From Pseudomonas frederiksbergensis (GTDB lineage Bacteria; Pseudomonadota; Gammaproteobacteria; Pseudomonadales; Pseudomonadaceae): DNA of 64,000 nt. Shown here in pieces: positions 1-9,217 of this stretch. A program made the translations under genes and the position numbers. Under the pieces are notes generated by a model. The model did no database searches, had not been told where the DNA came from, and was given only the letters and a program-made list of their open reading frames with translations. The number at the start of each line of letters is the position of its first letter. The stretch's first letter is position 1. The stretch covers positions 3,898,501 through 3,962,500 of the forward strand of contig NZ_FNTF01000002.1 of assembly GCF_900105495.1 (NCBI RefSeq), written 5' to 3'.

Positions 1-2
1 TG

Positions 3-83
3 AAAGGTGAGCTTGAGCGGATTCGCGCTTCGGGCCAGCTGTCCAGCGATGTGTTCGAGGTGGTCAGCAAAAGCCTGGCCTGA
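3..83 (+). CDS. 3' end of an unidentified gene (partial)
   Basis: Only the last 26 codons are inside the window, read in the frame that begins at base 3 and closes with TGA at 81-83. The visible tail is charged and helical and ends in FEVVSKSLA. It is too short to assign to a family. It converges on the RND permease gene, with about 68 bases between the two stop codons. Confidence 0.55.
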   Translation, partial: KGELERIRASGQLSSDVFEVVSKSLA

Positions 84-86
84 CTC

Positions 87-141
87 AGGGTTCGCTCCTG
101 CAGTGGTTCGCCTGAACCCTGCAGGAGCTCGCTCCCACAGG
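87..141. repeat. Inverted repeat between convergent genes
   Basis: CAGGGTTC near base 87 pairs with GAACCCTG near base 113, and GCTCCTGCAG pairs with CTGCAGGAGC. The two pairings are nested alternatives, and GGAGCTCGCTCCCACAGG follows, a common Pseudomonas intergenic repeat sequence. The position between two convergent stop codons suits a transcription end or a REP-type element. No clear U-tract is present. Confidence 0.45.
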
Positions 142-151
142 GTAGGTGGGG

Positions 152-3100
152 TTAGATACCCTTATGGCGCTTGCGCACGAGTTTCATCACCACCACAAAA
201 AACACTGGCACAAACAGCACAGCCAGTGTCGCCGTGATCATCCCGCCAATCACCCCGGTGCCGATGGCTTGCTGGCTCGCTGAACTGGCCCCGGTGGCAA
301 TCGCCAGCGGCACCACACCCAGAATGAACGCCAGCGACGTCATCACAATCGGTCGCAGCCGCAGGCGCGCGGCTTGCAGCGTGGCGTCGATCAGGTCGTG
401 GCCTTCGTCGTACAGGCTCTTGGCGAACTCGATGATCAGGATCGCGTTCTTCGCCGACAGCCCGATGATGGTGATCAATCCAACCTTGAAAAACACGTCA
501 TTGGGCATCCCGCGCAAAGTCACGGCCAGTACCGCGCCGAGCACGCCAAGCGGTACCACCAGCAGCACCGAGGTCGGTATCGACCAGCTCTCATACAACG
601 CGGCCAGACACAGGAACACAATCAGCAACGATAAACCGAGCAGGATCGGAGCCTGACTGCCGGATAACCGCTCCTGCAATGACAACCCGGTCCATTCCTG
701 CCCCAACCCCGCCGGTCCTTGCGCCACCAGACGCTCGATTTCCGCCATGGCTTCGCCGGTGCTGTAACCGGGCGACGGTTCACCGGAAATACTGATTGCC
801 GGGTAGCCGTTGTAGCGAGTCAATTGCGCAGGGCCCTGGGTCCACCTGGCCTGGACGAAGGCCGACAACGGCACCATTTTCCCGGCGCTGTTGCGCACGT
901 GAATCTTCAGCAGATCGGCGACCTGACTGCGCTGATCGCCTTCAGCCTGCACCACCACACGCTGCATCCGCCCCTGATTAGGGAAGTCGTTGATATAAGC
1001 CGAACCGACGGCGGTGGACAGCACGTTGCCAATGTCGGCAAAGGACACGCCCAGCGCGTTGGCCTGTTTGCGGTCGACTTCCAATTGCACCTGCGGCGCT
1101 TCGGCCAAGGCGCTTTCGCGCACGTTCATCAGGATCGGACTTTTCTCGGCGCCAGCGAGCAATTCACTACGCGCCTGCATCAGCGTGGTATGGCCGAGGC
1201 CGCCGCGGTCCTGCAAGCGGAACTCGAAACCGCTGGAAGTGCCAAGGCCATCCACCGGTGGCGGCAGTACTGCAAACGCCACGGCGTCCCTGATCTGGCT
1301 CAACGCGATGTTGGCGCGATCGGCAATGGAACTGGCCGAGTCGTCGCTACCCCGGTCAGACCAATCCTTGAGCGTGGTAAACGCCAACGCGGCGTTCTGC
1401 CCGCTACCGGAAAAACTGAAACCGAGAATCACCGTGCTGTCGCCGACGCCGGGTTCAGTGGCGTTGTGGGCTTCGATCTGCTCGACCACCTGCACCGTGC
1501 GGTTCTTGCTTGCACCCGGTGGCAGTTGAATGTCGGTGATGGTGTAACCCTGATCCTCCACCGGCAGGAACGAGGAGGGCAGGCGACTGAAGCACACGCC
1601 CAATCCGATCAGCAGCACGCCGTAGATCAACAGGTAGCGGCCTGTGCGTTTCAGTGCATAGGCAACCCAGCCCTGATAACGCTCGGTCAGTTGCTCGAAG
1701 CGCCGGTTGAACCAGCCGAAGAACCCGCGCTTCTCGTGGTGTTCGCCCTTGGCAATCGGCTTGAGCAGCGTCGCGCACAACGCCGGGGTCAAGGTCAGGG
1801 CGAGGAACGCCGAGAACAGGATCGACGTCGCCATCGACAAGGAGAACTGCCGGTAAATCACCCCGACCGAGCCCTGCATGAACGCCATCGGAATGAACAC
1901 CGCGACCAGCACCAGCGTGATGCCGATGATCGCCCCGGTGATCTGCTTCATCGCCTTGCGCGTTGCCTCTTTGGGCGACAGGCCTTCGGTGGCCATGATT
2001 CGCTCGACGTTCTCCACCACCACAATCGCGTCATCCACCAGGATGCCGATCGCCAGCACCATGCCGAACATGGTCAGCACGTTGATCGAGAACCCCAGCG
2101 CCAACATGGTCGCAAAGGTGCCCATCAGCGCCACCGGCACCACCAGGGTCGGAATCAGCGTGTAGCGGATGTTTTGCAGGAACAGGAACATCACCGCGAA
2201 CACCAGCAACATCGCCTCGCCAAGGGTGTAAACCACCTTGGTGATCGAGACTTTGACGAAGGGCGAGGTGTCGTACGGGATCTTGTATTCCACGCCAGCG
2301 GGGAAGTAGCGCGCCAGTTCGTCCATCTTCGCCCGCACCAACGTGGCAGTGCTCAAGGCATTGGCGCCCGGTGCCAACTGCACGCTGACGGCGGTCGATG
2401 GTTTGCCGTTAAGGCGGGTGGAGAACTGGTATTCCTGACTGCCGATCTCGACACGCGCCACATCTTTGATGCGCACCGTGGAGCCGTCGGGATTGGCTTT
2501 CAGGACGATGTCGGCGAATTCTTCCGGGGTCGACAACTGGCCTTTGACCAGAATGGTCGCGGTGATTTCCTGGGTGGTGCGGGTTGGCAAATCGCCGATG
2601 CTACCCGCCGACACTTGCGCGTTCTGCGCGACGATGGCGGCGTTGACGTCGGCCGGGGTCAGGTTGAAGCCGATCAGCTTCTGCGGATCGATCCAGATTC
2701 GCATGGCCCGTTCGGCACCGTACAACTGCGCCTTGCCGACGCCGTCCAGACGCTTGATCTCGTTCATCACGTTGCGTGCCAGGTAATCGCTGAGCGCCAC
2801 GTCGTCGAGCTTGCCGTCGCTGGAGGTGAGGGTGATCAGCAGCAGGAAACCGGCGGAAACTTTCTCCACCTGCAAACCCTGTTGTGTCACCGCTTGAGGC
2901 AGACGCGACTCGACCACTTTCAGGCGGTTTTGCACATCGACCTGCGCCATTTCCGGGTCAGTGCCCGGCTGGAACGTCGCGGTGATGGTGGCACTGCCGA
3001 GGCTGCTCTGGGATTCGAAATACAGCAGATGGTCAGCGCCGTTGAGTTCTTCCTCGATCAGGCTGACCACGCTTTCGTCCACGGTTTGCGCCGAAGCACC

Positions 3101-3250
3101 GGGGTACACCGCGTAGATTTCGACTTTCGGCGGCGCGACGTTGGGGTATTGCGCCACCGGCAACTGTGGAATGGCCAGGACGCCGGCCAACAGGATGAAC
3201 AGGGCAACCACCCAGGCGAACACCGGGCGATCGATAAAGAACTGCGGCAT
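152..3250 (-). CDS. RND multidrug efflux permease, AdeB/HAE1 type
   Basis: Inner-membrane proton/drug antiporter of the hydrophobe/amphiphile efflux family, 1032 residues, the usual full length. It opens with MPQFFIDRPVFAWV, the normal first transmembrane segment of HAE1 pumps. The proton-relay aspartates lie in GILVDDAIVVVENV at residues 406-407, matching AcrB D407/D408. The periplasmic porter loops and the second six-helix half are intact. As I recall the families, the sequence is closer to Acinetobacter AdeB than to MexY. It lies 15 bases downstream of its adapter gene, so the two are cotranscribed. No outer-membrane channel gene follows; the next gene is on the opposite strand. Pumping therefore probably relies on an OprM-type channel encoded elsewhere. 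Substrates cannot be read from sequence. Confidence 0.93.
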   Translation of the reverse strand: MPQFFIDRPVFAWVVALFILLAGVLAIPQLPVAQYPNVAPPKVEIYAVYPGASAQTVDESVVSLIEEELNGADHLLYFESQSSLGSATITATFQPGTDPEMAQVDVQNRLKVVESRLPQAVTQQGLQVEKVSAGFLLLITLTSSDGKLDDVALSDYLARNVMNEIKRLDGVGKAQLYGAERAMRIWIDPQKLIGFNLTPADVNAAIVAQNAQVSAGSIGDLPTRTTQEITATILVKGQLSTPEEFADIVLKANPDGSTVRIKDVARVEIGSQEYQFSTRLNGKPSTAVSVQLAPGANALSTATLVRAKMDELARYFPAGVEYKIPYDTSPFVKVSITKVVYTLGEAMLLVFAVMFLFLQNIRYTLIPTLVVPVALMGTFATMLALGFSINVLTMFGMVLAIGILVDDAIVVVENVERIMATEGLSPKEATRKAMKQITGAIIGITLVLVAVFIPMAFMQGSVGVIYRQFSLSMATSILFSAFLALTLTPALCATLLKPIAKGEHHEKRGFFGWFNRRFEQLTERYQGWVAYALKRTGRYLLIYGVLLIGLGVCFSRLPSSFLPVEDQGYTITDIQLPPGASKNRTVQVVEQIEAHNATEPGVGDSTVILGFSFSGSGQNAALAFTTLKDWSDRGSDDSASSIADRANIALSQIRDAVAFAVLPPPVDGLGTSSGFEFRLQDRGGLGHTTLMQARSELLAGAEKSPILMNVRESALAEAPQVQLEVDRKQANALGVSFADIGNVLSTAVGSAYINDFPNQGRMQRVVVQAEGDQRSQVADLLKIHVRNSAGKMVPLSAFVQARWTQGPAQLTRYNGYPAISISGEPSPGYSTGEAMAEIERLVAQGPAGLGQEWTGLSLQERLSGSQAPILLGLSLLIVFLCLAALYESWSIPTSVLLVVPLGVLGAVLAVTLRGMPNDVFFKVGLITIIGLSAKNAILIIEFAKSLYDEGHDLIDATLQAARLRLRPIVMTSLAFILGVVPLAIATGASSASQQAIGTGVIGGMITATLAVLFVPVFFVVVMKLVRKRHKGI

Positions 3251-3265
3251 AAAGAAGCGTCCTGC

Positions 3266-4423
3266 TTACTGGCCAGAAACTTGGGCAAGTGGAAGAGGGG
3301 TGTCGTCGATCTGCACTTTTTCGCCGGGACGGGCGTGCTGCAGGCCTTCGGTGACGATGCGGTCACCGGGCTTGAGACCGGCGGTGACGATCCAGCGATC
3401 GTTCTGCACGGCGCCCAGTTCGACCGGTTGCTGGCCGACTCGCTGCTCGGCATCGAGCAACAGCACTTGGGCAATACCGGCACTGTCACGCTGGATGGCC
3501 CGTTGCGGCACGCTGATGCCTTGTTGGTTGACCGCTTGCTCCAGACGCACGCGCACGAAGCTGCCCGGCAGCAAATCGAGGTCCGGGTTGGGGAATTCGC
3601 TGCGCAGAATGATCTGGCCGGTGCCGGGGTCGACGGTGATGTCGGCGAACAGCAACTTGCCGGGCAACGGATAGAGACTGCCGTCGTCCTGGATCAGCGT
3701 GGCTTTGACCTGGTCCTGACCGACCTGCTGCAAGTGGCCGGAACGGAACGCCCGGCGCAGGTCGTTGAGTTCGCGGGTCGATTGGGTGAGGTCGGCGTGA
3801 ATCGGGTTCAGTTGCTGGATCAATGCCAGCGGTGTGGTTTCGTTCTGCCCGACCAGTGCACCTTCGGTCACCAGCGCGCGACCGATGCGCCCGGAAATCG
3901 GGGCGGTGACGGTGGCGTAACCCAGGTTGAGTTTCGCCCGTTCCACGGCAGCCTGGTTCGCGGCGACGTCGGCAGCGGTTTGCCGGGCACTGGCCCGGGC
4001 GTTGTCATAGTCCTGACCGCTGATGGCATTGCCTTCGATCAACTGCGCGTAACGCTGCTCTTGCAGGCGCGCCTGGAACGCATTGGCTTGCGCCTTGCGC
4101 AGCGCCGCTTCGGCGCTGTCCAGGTCGGCCTTGAACGGCGCCGGGTCGATACGGAACAACACTTCACCTTTTTTCACATCACTGCCTTCACGGAACGCCC
4201 GTTGCAGCACCACACCGGCAACCCGAGCGCGGACTTCGGCAATGCGTGGCGCGGCAATCCGCCCGCTCAGTTCACTGGTGATCGAGAGTGGGCTGGCCTG
4301 GATGGTTTCAATGCGAACCGTGGCCAGAGGCGCCTGTTCTTCGGCAGTCGAAGCCTTGTCACAAGCGCTCAGCGTCACCGCCAGTGCAATCAGGCTGAGC
4401 CTGGCAAGCAGATTCTTTGACAT
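3266..4423 (-). CDS. RND efflux periplasmic adapter (membrane fusion protein)
   Basis: Adapter joining the RND permease to an outer-membrane channel, 385 residues. The chosen ATG gives MSKNLLARLS and a lipoprotein signal ending LSAC with the lipidated Cys at residue 21. The frame is open further upstream, but that extension has no signal sequence. The lipoyl/barrel-sandwich part (VRARVAGVV), an alpha-helical hairpin with repeated Ala/Gln/Arg, and the C-terminal beta-barrel (LPGSFVRVRLEQ) follow in the standard order. It is the first gene of a two-gene operon with the permease and is divergent from a response regulator gene. AdeRS-type systems use the same arrangement to control AdeAB. Confidence 0.93.
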   Translation of the reverse strand: MSKNLLARLSLIALAVTLSACDKASTAEEQAPLATVRIETIQASPLSITSELSGRIAAPRIAEVRARVAGVVLQRAFREGSDVKKGEVLFRIDPAPFKADLDSAEAALRKAQANAFQARLQEQRYAQLIEGNAISGQDYDNARASARQTAADVAANQAAVERAKLNLGYATVTAPISGRIGRALVTEGALVGQNETTPLALIQQLNPIHADLTQSTRELNDLRRAFRSGHLQQVGQDQVKATLIQDDGSLYPLPGKLLFADITVDPGTGQIILRSEFPNPDLDLLPGSFVRVRLEQAVNQQGISVPQRAIQRDSAGIAQVLLLDAEQRVGQQPVELGAVQNDRWIVTAGLKPGDRIVTEGLQHARPGEKVQIDDTPLPLAQVSGQ

Positions 4424-4690
4424 GTAATACCCCAATAATGACCCCCCGCATCCTACGGGGAGGCGACGAGGGTAGCGGTGAAGCTTTGTTGGTGCTGTGT
4501 GAAATTGTGTAAGGGTTTTACTCAGGCACGGCTGAGGGCGTATATCCTTCACGCCTCGATTTCTATTGCGACTGTTAGATTGCTTTCGCGAGCAGGCTCG
4601 CTCCCACAGGGGACCGCATTTCAACTGTAGGAGCGAGCCTGCTCGCGAAAGCGGTCTGTCAAACGCCACTGCACTTTCTGGAAACACCCC
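4424..4690. promoter_or_regulatory. Divergent intergenic region with a REP pair
   Basis: This 267-base stretch must hold the promoters of the efflux operon (minus) and of the two-component system (plus). Its right half holds an inverted pair: TGCTTTCGCGAGCAGGCTCG at 4581-4600 and CGAGCCTGCTCGCGAAAGC at about 4634-4652. This is a typical Pseudomonas REP/BIME-type dyad. The plus-strand promoter must lie in or beside it. No regulator site could be assigned by eye. Confidence 0.55.
4581..4653. repeat. REP-like inverted pair
   Basis: Two copies of the Pseudomonas motif built around GGAGCGAGCCTGCTCGCGAA face each other across about 20 bases. Each half is itself an imperfect palindrome, so the element can form a cruciform or long hairpin in RNA. 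It lies immediately upstream of the response regulator start, an unusual position because most such elements lie between convergent genes. Confidence 0.75.
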
Positions 4691-5392
4691 ATGCCCAACA
4701 TCCTCCTGGTCGAAGACGACACCGCGCTCTCCGAACTGATTGCCAGTTACCTGGAACGCAACGGCTATAGCGTCAGCGTGATCAGCCGTGGTGACCATGT
4801 GCGCGAACGGGCGCGGGTCAATCCGCCGGACCTGGTGATCCTTGACCTGATGCTGCCGGGGCTCGATGGCCTGCAAGTCTGCCGTTTGCTGCGCGCCGAT
4901 TCGGCCACCTTGCCGATCCTGATGCTCACCGCCCGCGACGACAGCCACGATCAGGTGCTGGGACTGGAAATGGGCGCTGACGACTACGTCACCAAACCTT
5001 GCGAACCGCGGGTGTTGCTGGCCCGGGTGCGGACGTTGTTGCGGCGCAGCAGCCTGATTGAACCGCAGACGGCCAACGACCGCATTCTGATGGGCAATCT
5101 GTGCATCGACCTGTCCGAGCGCACCGTGACCTGGCGCGAGCAATTGGTCGAACTGTCCAGCGGTGAATACAACCTGCTGGTGGTGCTCGCTCGTCATGCC
5201 GGTGAAGTGCTCAGTCGCGACCAGATCCTGCAACGCCTGCGCGGCATCGAGTTCAATGGCACCGACCGCTCGGTGGACGTGGCGATTTCCAAGCTGCGGC
5301 GCAAGTTCGACGATCACGCCGGCGAGGCGCGCAAGATCAAGACGGTGTGGGGGAAGGGGTACCTGTTCAGCCGTTCCGAGTGGGAATGCTGA
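4691..5392 (+). CDS. OmpR-family response regulator (RstA/AdeR-like)
   Basis: DNA-binding response regulator of 233 residues. The receiver domain (1-120) has the acidic pair E8/D9-D10, the phosphoacceptor D52 in LVILDLMLPG, and K102 in YVTKP. The C-terminal winged helix (about 135-230) ends in the typical VWGKGYLF. It is followed four bases after its stop by the kinase gene, so the two form an operon. Its divergence from the RND pair suggests it controls that pump, as AdeR does for AdeAB. That link is inferred from position. The similarity to RstA comes mainly from its kinase partner. Confidence 0.92.
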   Translation: MPNILLVEDDTALSELIASYLERNGYSVSVISRGDHVRERARVNPPDLVILDLMLPGLDGLQVCRLLRADSATLPILMLTARDDSHDQVLGLEMGADDYVTKPCEPRVLLARVRTLLRRSSLIEPQTANDRILMGNLCIDLSERTVTWREQLVELSSGEYNLLVVLARHAGEVLSRDQILQRLRGIEFNGTDRSVDVAISKLRRKFDDHAGEARKIKTVWGKGYLFSRSEWEC

Positions 5393-5396
5393 GTCG

Positions 5397-6698
5397 ATGT
5401 TCAGAATCCTGTTTCGCCTGTATCTGGTGACCATCGTTTCGTACAGCGCGGCGATCTATCTGGTGCCTGACGTGGTGATCAAGGTCTTCCAGGAGCGCTT
5501 TGTCACCTACAACCTCGATTATTCGCGCGGGCTGCAAACCCTCATCGTCAAACAGTTTCACGCCGTGCCCCCGGCGCAGTGGCCGGCATTGGCCGCGGAG
5601 ATGGACAAGGAATTCCAGCCGCTGCACATCGTCCTGACCGGTAACGACGACCCCGATTTCACCGCTGATGAGCGCAGGCGTTTGCAGCGTGGCGAGAACA
5701 TCGTGCGCATTGGCGACTGGGGCTGGCGCACCCTGGCGGTGGCGCCGCTGAACGAGCGGACGGTGGTGGAGATGATCGTGCCGCCGGACCCGATAGACGT
5801 CAGCCTGTTGTACTGGAGCATCAACGTGTTGATCGGCGCGACCATGCTCGCCTGCCTGTTGCTGTGGCTGCGCCCGCACTGGCGCGACCTGGAACGTCTC
5901 AAAGGGACGGCTGAACGTTTCGGCAAGGGCCATTTGAGCGAGCGCACACAGATTTCCAGAAGCTCCAACATCGGTAGCCTGGCCAACGTTTTCGACACCA
6001 TGGCTGGCGATATCGAGAACCTGCTCAACCAGCAGCGGGACCTGCTCAATGCCGTGTCTCACGAATTACGCACGCCCCTGACACGACTGGATTTCGGCCT
6101 GGCGCTGGCACTGTCCGACGATTTGCCCGCCGCCAGTCGCGAGCGTCTGCAAGGGCTGGTCGCGCACATTCGCGAACTCGATGAGCTGGTGCTGGAACTG
6201 TTGTCCTACAGCCGCCTGCAAAACCCGGCGCGGCTGCCGGAGCGGGTCGAAGTGTCGCTGGATGAATTTATCGACAGCATCCTCGGCAGCGTCGACGAAG
6301 AACTGGAATCCCCGGACATCGTTATCGATGTGCTGCTGCACGGGCAACTTGAGCGCTTCACCCTCGACCCAAGGTTGACTGCCCGCGCTATACAGAACCT
6401 GCTGCGCAATGCGATGCGCTACTGCGAAAAACGCATCCAGATTGGTGTGCAGGTGTGTGCCAAGGGGGCGGAAATCTGGGTGGACGACGATGGGATCGGT
6501 ATTCCGGATGAGGAGCGTGAGCGGATTTTCGAACCGTTCTATCGGTTGGATCGCAGTCGGGATCGGGCCACTGGCGGGTTTGGTCTGGGGCTGGCAATCA
6601 GTCGTCGGGCGTTGGAAGCTCAGGGCGGCACGCTCACCGTTGAAGCGTCGCCGCTGGGTGGGGCACGGTTTCGGTTGTGGTTGCCCACCTCAGCCTGA
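5397..6698 (+). CDS. Sensor histidine kinase, RstB-like
   Basis: Inner-membrane sensor kinase of 433 residues. The start at 5397 is chosen because it follows the regulator stop and opens a transmembrane helix (residues 5-28). A periplasmic sensor region runs to about 135, a second membrane helix covers 138-158, and then comes the RstB-like HAMP region with LRPHWRDL. The dimerisation domain carries the phosphoacceptor H222 in AVSHELRTPLTR, and the ATPase domain has N-, G1- (DDDGIGIP) and G2- (GFGLGLAI) boxes. All catalytic boxes are present. It probably phosphorylates the regulator encoded just upstream. The signal sensed is unknown. Confidence 0.92.
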   Translation: MFRILFRLYLVTIVSYSAAIYLVPDVVIKVFQERFVTYNLDYSRGLQTLIVKQFHAVPPAQWPALAAEMDKEFQPLHIVLTGNDDPDFTADERRRLQRGENIVRIGDWGWRTLAVAPLNERTVVEMIVPPDPIDVSLLYWSINVLIGATMLACLLLWLRPHWRDLERLKGTAERFGKGHLSERTQISRSSNIGSLANVFDTMAGDIENLLNQQRDLLNAVSHELRTPLTRLDFGLALALSDDLPAASRERLQGLVAHIRELDELVLELLSYSRLQNPARLPERVEVSLDEFIDSILGSVDEELESPDIVIDVLLHGQLERFTLDPRLTARAIQNLLRNAMRYCEKRIQIGVQVCAKGAEIWVDDDGIGIPDEERERIFEPFYRLDRSRDRATGGFGLGLAISRRALEAQGGTLTVEASPLGGARFRLWLPTSA

Positions 6699-6704
6699 CG
6701 CGTA

Positions 6705-7658
6705 TCAGCTCAGTACGCGAATCGGTTCTCCCGCAGACCACGCCTGAATATCCTCGATCATCTGCGAGAAAAACTGCTGATAGTTTTGTTGGCTGACATA
6801 CCCGACGTGGGGCGTGGCCAGCACAGTGTCCAGGGTTCTGAACGGATGATGAGCCGGCAAGGGTTCCTGCTCGAAGACGTCCAGCGCAGCGCCGGCCAGT
6901 CGCCGTTTTTGCAACGCCTTGATCAACGCGGCCTCATCGACGATCGGGCCACGGGCAGTGTTGACCAGCAGCGCCGAAGGTTTCATCCAGTCCAGTGCCT
7001 GGGCGTCCACCAAGCCGCGGCTACGCTCGCTGAGCACCAGATGGATCGATAGCACATCGGCCTGTTCGAACAGTTCCTGTTTGCTGACGCAGGTCACGCC
7101 GACTTCGGCTGCGCGTGCGGCGGTCAGGTTCTCGCTCCAGGCAATCACCCGCATGCCGAACACCTGGCCGAACCGGGCAACGCGAGTGCCAATGCTGCCC
7201 AGCCCCAGGATTGCCAGGGTCTTGCCATGCAGGTCGCCGCCCAGGCTTTGCTGCCATAAACCGGCTCGCAGGGCGTTGGCTTCAACCACCAGGTTGCGGG
7301 TCGCCGCCATGATCAACGCCCAGGTCAGTTCCGGCGCTGCGTGCTTGTAACTGTCGGTGCCACAGACCTGAATGCCCTGCGCAGCGGCGGCTTTCAGGTC
7401 CAGGGCGGCGTTGCGCATGCCACCGGTGACCAGCAGCTTGAGTTTCGGTAAGCGCCGCAGCAGGTCCTCATCGAACCGGGTGCGTTCGCGCATCACGCAG
7501 ATCACTTCGAACTCGCCCAGCCTTGCCGCCAGGGTGTCGTTGTCGCCAGGGTAGTCATGGATGAAACTTACCTGGCCGATGGGCTCCAGCACCGACCAGT
7601 CCACCACGTCACGGGCCACGTCCTGCCAGTCATCAATCATCGCGATCTGCACTGTCAT
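6705..7658 (-). CDS. D-2-hydroxyacid dehydrogenase (NAD-dependent)
   Basis: Cytoplasmic NAD(P)-dependent reductase of 317 residues, D-isomer 2-hydroxyacid dehydrogenase family. The Rossmann motif GLGSIG is at 152-157. The catalytic triad is R236 (NTARGP), E265 (VFEQEP) and H284 (TPHVGY). The start ATG is preceded by GAGG eight bases upstream. It begins 13 bases after the stop of the alpha/beta hydrolase gene, so the two form an operon. Its 3' end converges on the sensor kinase, with a gap of six bases. The exact substrate cannot be read from sequence. Confidence 0.9.
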   Translation of the reverse strand: MTVQIAMIDDWQDVARDVVDWSVLEPIGQVSFIHDYPGDNDTLAARLGEFEVICVMRERTRFDEDLLRRLPKLKLLVTGGMRNAALDLKAAAAQGIQVCGTDSYKHAAPELTWALIMAATRNLVVEANALRAGLWQQSLGGDLHGKTLAILGLGSIGTRVARFGQVFGMRVIAWSENLTAARAAEVGVTCVSKQELFEQADVLSIHLVLSERSRGLVDAQALDWMKPSALLVNTARGPIVDEAALIKALQKRRLAGAALDVFEQEPLPAHHPFRTLDTVLATPHVGYVSQQNYQQFFSQMIEDIQAWSAGEPIRVLS

Positions 7659-7671
7659 CGGCTTTACCTCA

Positions 7672-8697
7672 TCAATGAACGGGGTTGGTATTGTTCAGCC
7701 AAGCGAGCAGGGCCTGGTGGAATTGCGCCGGTTCTTCCATTTGCGGCGCGTGGCCCATGCCGGGGAATTCGACCAGCGTTGACCGGGGAATGAGTTTCGC
7801 CACCTGCTTGCCGAGGACGTCGTAGTGACCGAGTTTCGCCTTGACCTCGGGCGGTGCGATGTCGCTGCCGATGGCCGTGGTATCGGATGTACCGATCAGC
7901 AGCAGGGTCGGCATCTTCAGGTCCTTGAACTCGTAGTACACCGGTTGGGTGAAGATCATGTCGTAGATCAGCGCCGAATTCCACGCCACCTGCGTATGCC
8001 CCGGTCCTTTGTTCAACCCGGCGAGCATGTCTACCCAGCGATCGAATTCCGGCTTCCAGCGGCCGCCGTAATAGGTGTTGCGTTCATAGGTGCGGATGCC
8101 GTCGGCGGTGAGTTTCAGCTCGCGCTCATACCATTGATCGACCGTGCGATAGGGCACGCCGAGCGCTTTCCAGTCTTCCAGGCCGATGGGGTTGACCAGG
8201 GCCAGTTGTTCAACCTGATCGGGGTATTGCAGCGCATAGCGAGTGGCGAGCATGCCGCCGGTGGAGTGCCCGAGAACACTGGCCTTTTGAATGCCCAGGG
8301 CCTTGAGCAATTGCTGGGTGTTGGTCGCCAGTTGCTGGAAGCTGTACTGATAATGGTCGGGTTTGCTGGAGGTGCAGAAACCGATCTGGTCCGGGGCGAT
8401 GACCCGGTAACCGGCTTCACTCAGGGCCTTGATCGAACTGTCCCAGGTGGCACCGCAGAAGTTCTTGCCGTGCATCAGCACCACGCTGCGTCCGTTGGCC
8501 TTGCCGTTGGCGGCGACATCCATGTAACCCATTTGCAGGGATTTGCCCTGGGATTCAAAGGCGAAATGCTTGACCGTGTAGGGGTATTCGAAACCTTGCA
8601 GCTCCGGCCCGTATTCCGGGCCTTCGGCGTGGGCGATGACAGGCAATGCAGCGGTCAGTAGCAGGCTGGGCAGCCAGCGGAAAGGGGTGAGGGACAT
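7672..8697 (-). CDS. Exported alpha/beta hydrolase
   Basis: Serine hydrolase of 341 residues with an N-terminal signal peptide (about 1-24, cleavage after AHA). The oxyanion region is LMHGKNFCG (74-82), the nucleophile S145 is in GHSTGG, and H316 in GMGHAPQ completes the fold signature. The acid is likely the Asp in GTSDTT. The protein should act in the periplasm or outside the cell. GGAG is seven bases before the ATG. It is the first gene of an operon with a D-2-hydroxyacid dehydrogenase, which hints at hydrolysis of an ester followed by interconversion of a hydroxy acid. That pairing is inferred from position. Confidence 0.88.
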   Translation of the reverse strand: MSLTPFRWLPSLLLTAALPVIAHAEGPEYGPELQGFEYPYTVKHFAFESQGKSLQMGYMDVAANGKANGRSVVLMHGKNFCGATWDSSIKALSEAGYRVIAPDQIGFCTSSKPDHYQYSFQQLATNTQQLLKALGIQKASVLGHSTGGMLATRYALQYPDQVEQLALVNPIGLEDWKALGVPYRTVDQWYERELKLTADGIRTYERNTYYGGRWKPEFDRWVDMLAGLNKGPGHTQVAWNSALIYDMIFTQPVYYEFKDLKMPTLLLIGTSDTTAIGSDIAPPEVKAKLGHYDVLGKQVAKLIPRSTLVEFPGMGHAPQMEEPAQFHQALLAWLNNTNPVH

Positions 8698-8782
8698 GGG
8701 CGAGCTCCATTGGAAATCGGCCGATGCTGGATCGGCATGATTAGGGCGACATTAAACACAGGCAATCGCCGTGGCTAATCGT

Positions 8783-9217
8783 TCAACCCATCCAGCCCAC
8801 TGTGGCCATGGTCAACACACCATAACGGGCGCCTTTGGCGAGGGTCACGATCAGCAGGAATCGCCCCAGCGGCTCGCGCATCACGCCGGCCACCAAGGTC
8901 AGCGGATCACCGATCACAGGCACCCAGCTCAGCAGCAACGACCAATGACCGTAACGCTGATAATGCACCCGGGCTTTTTCCAGATGGCGCGGGCTGACGG
9001 GAAACCAGCGCCGATCATGAAACCGCTCGATACCGCGTCCCAGCCACCAGTTCACCAGCGACCCCAGGACATTGCCCAATGTCGCCACGGCGAGCAGCGA
9101 CCAGAGCCAATACTTGCCGCTGAGCAACAGCCCCACCAACACCGCTTCGGACTGCAAGGGCAGCAAGGTTGCCGCACCGAATGCGGCAAAGAACAGCCCG
9201 ATGTACGCACCGAACAT
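8783..9217 (-). CDS. YqaA/DedA-like small membrane protein
   Basis: Inner-membrane protein of 144 residues with about four hydrophobic segments and the SNARE-associated/DedA core (GNVLGSLVNWWLG, then SWVPVIGDPLTLVAG). It is shorter than DedA proper and matches the YqaA subfamily length. The ATG at 9217 overlaps the upstream gene's stop codon as TGATG. A TTG one codon earlier would also be possible, but the ATG fits coupling better. YqaA proteins have no settled function; the wider family includes lipid scramblases. Cotranscription with the DUF411 gene is likely. Confidence 0.85.
   Translation of the reverse strand: MFGAYIGLFFAAFGAATLLPLQSEAVLVGLLLSGKYWLWSLLAVATLGNVLGSLVNWWLGRGIERFHDRRWFPVSPRHLEKARVHYQRYGHWSLLLSWVPVIGDPLTLVAGVMREPLGRFLLIVTLAKGARYGVLTMATVGWMG

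Noticed and set aside
719..4420. Very long open frame on the plus strand opposite the RND pump genes
   Set aside because: It has the unnatural composition (His/Arg/Gln/Asp-rich) of a reverse frame of GC-rich genes, while the minus strand encodes two full-length, well-conserved efflux proteins.
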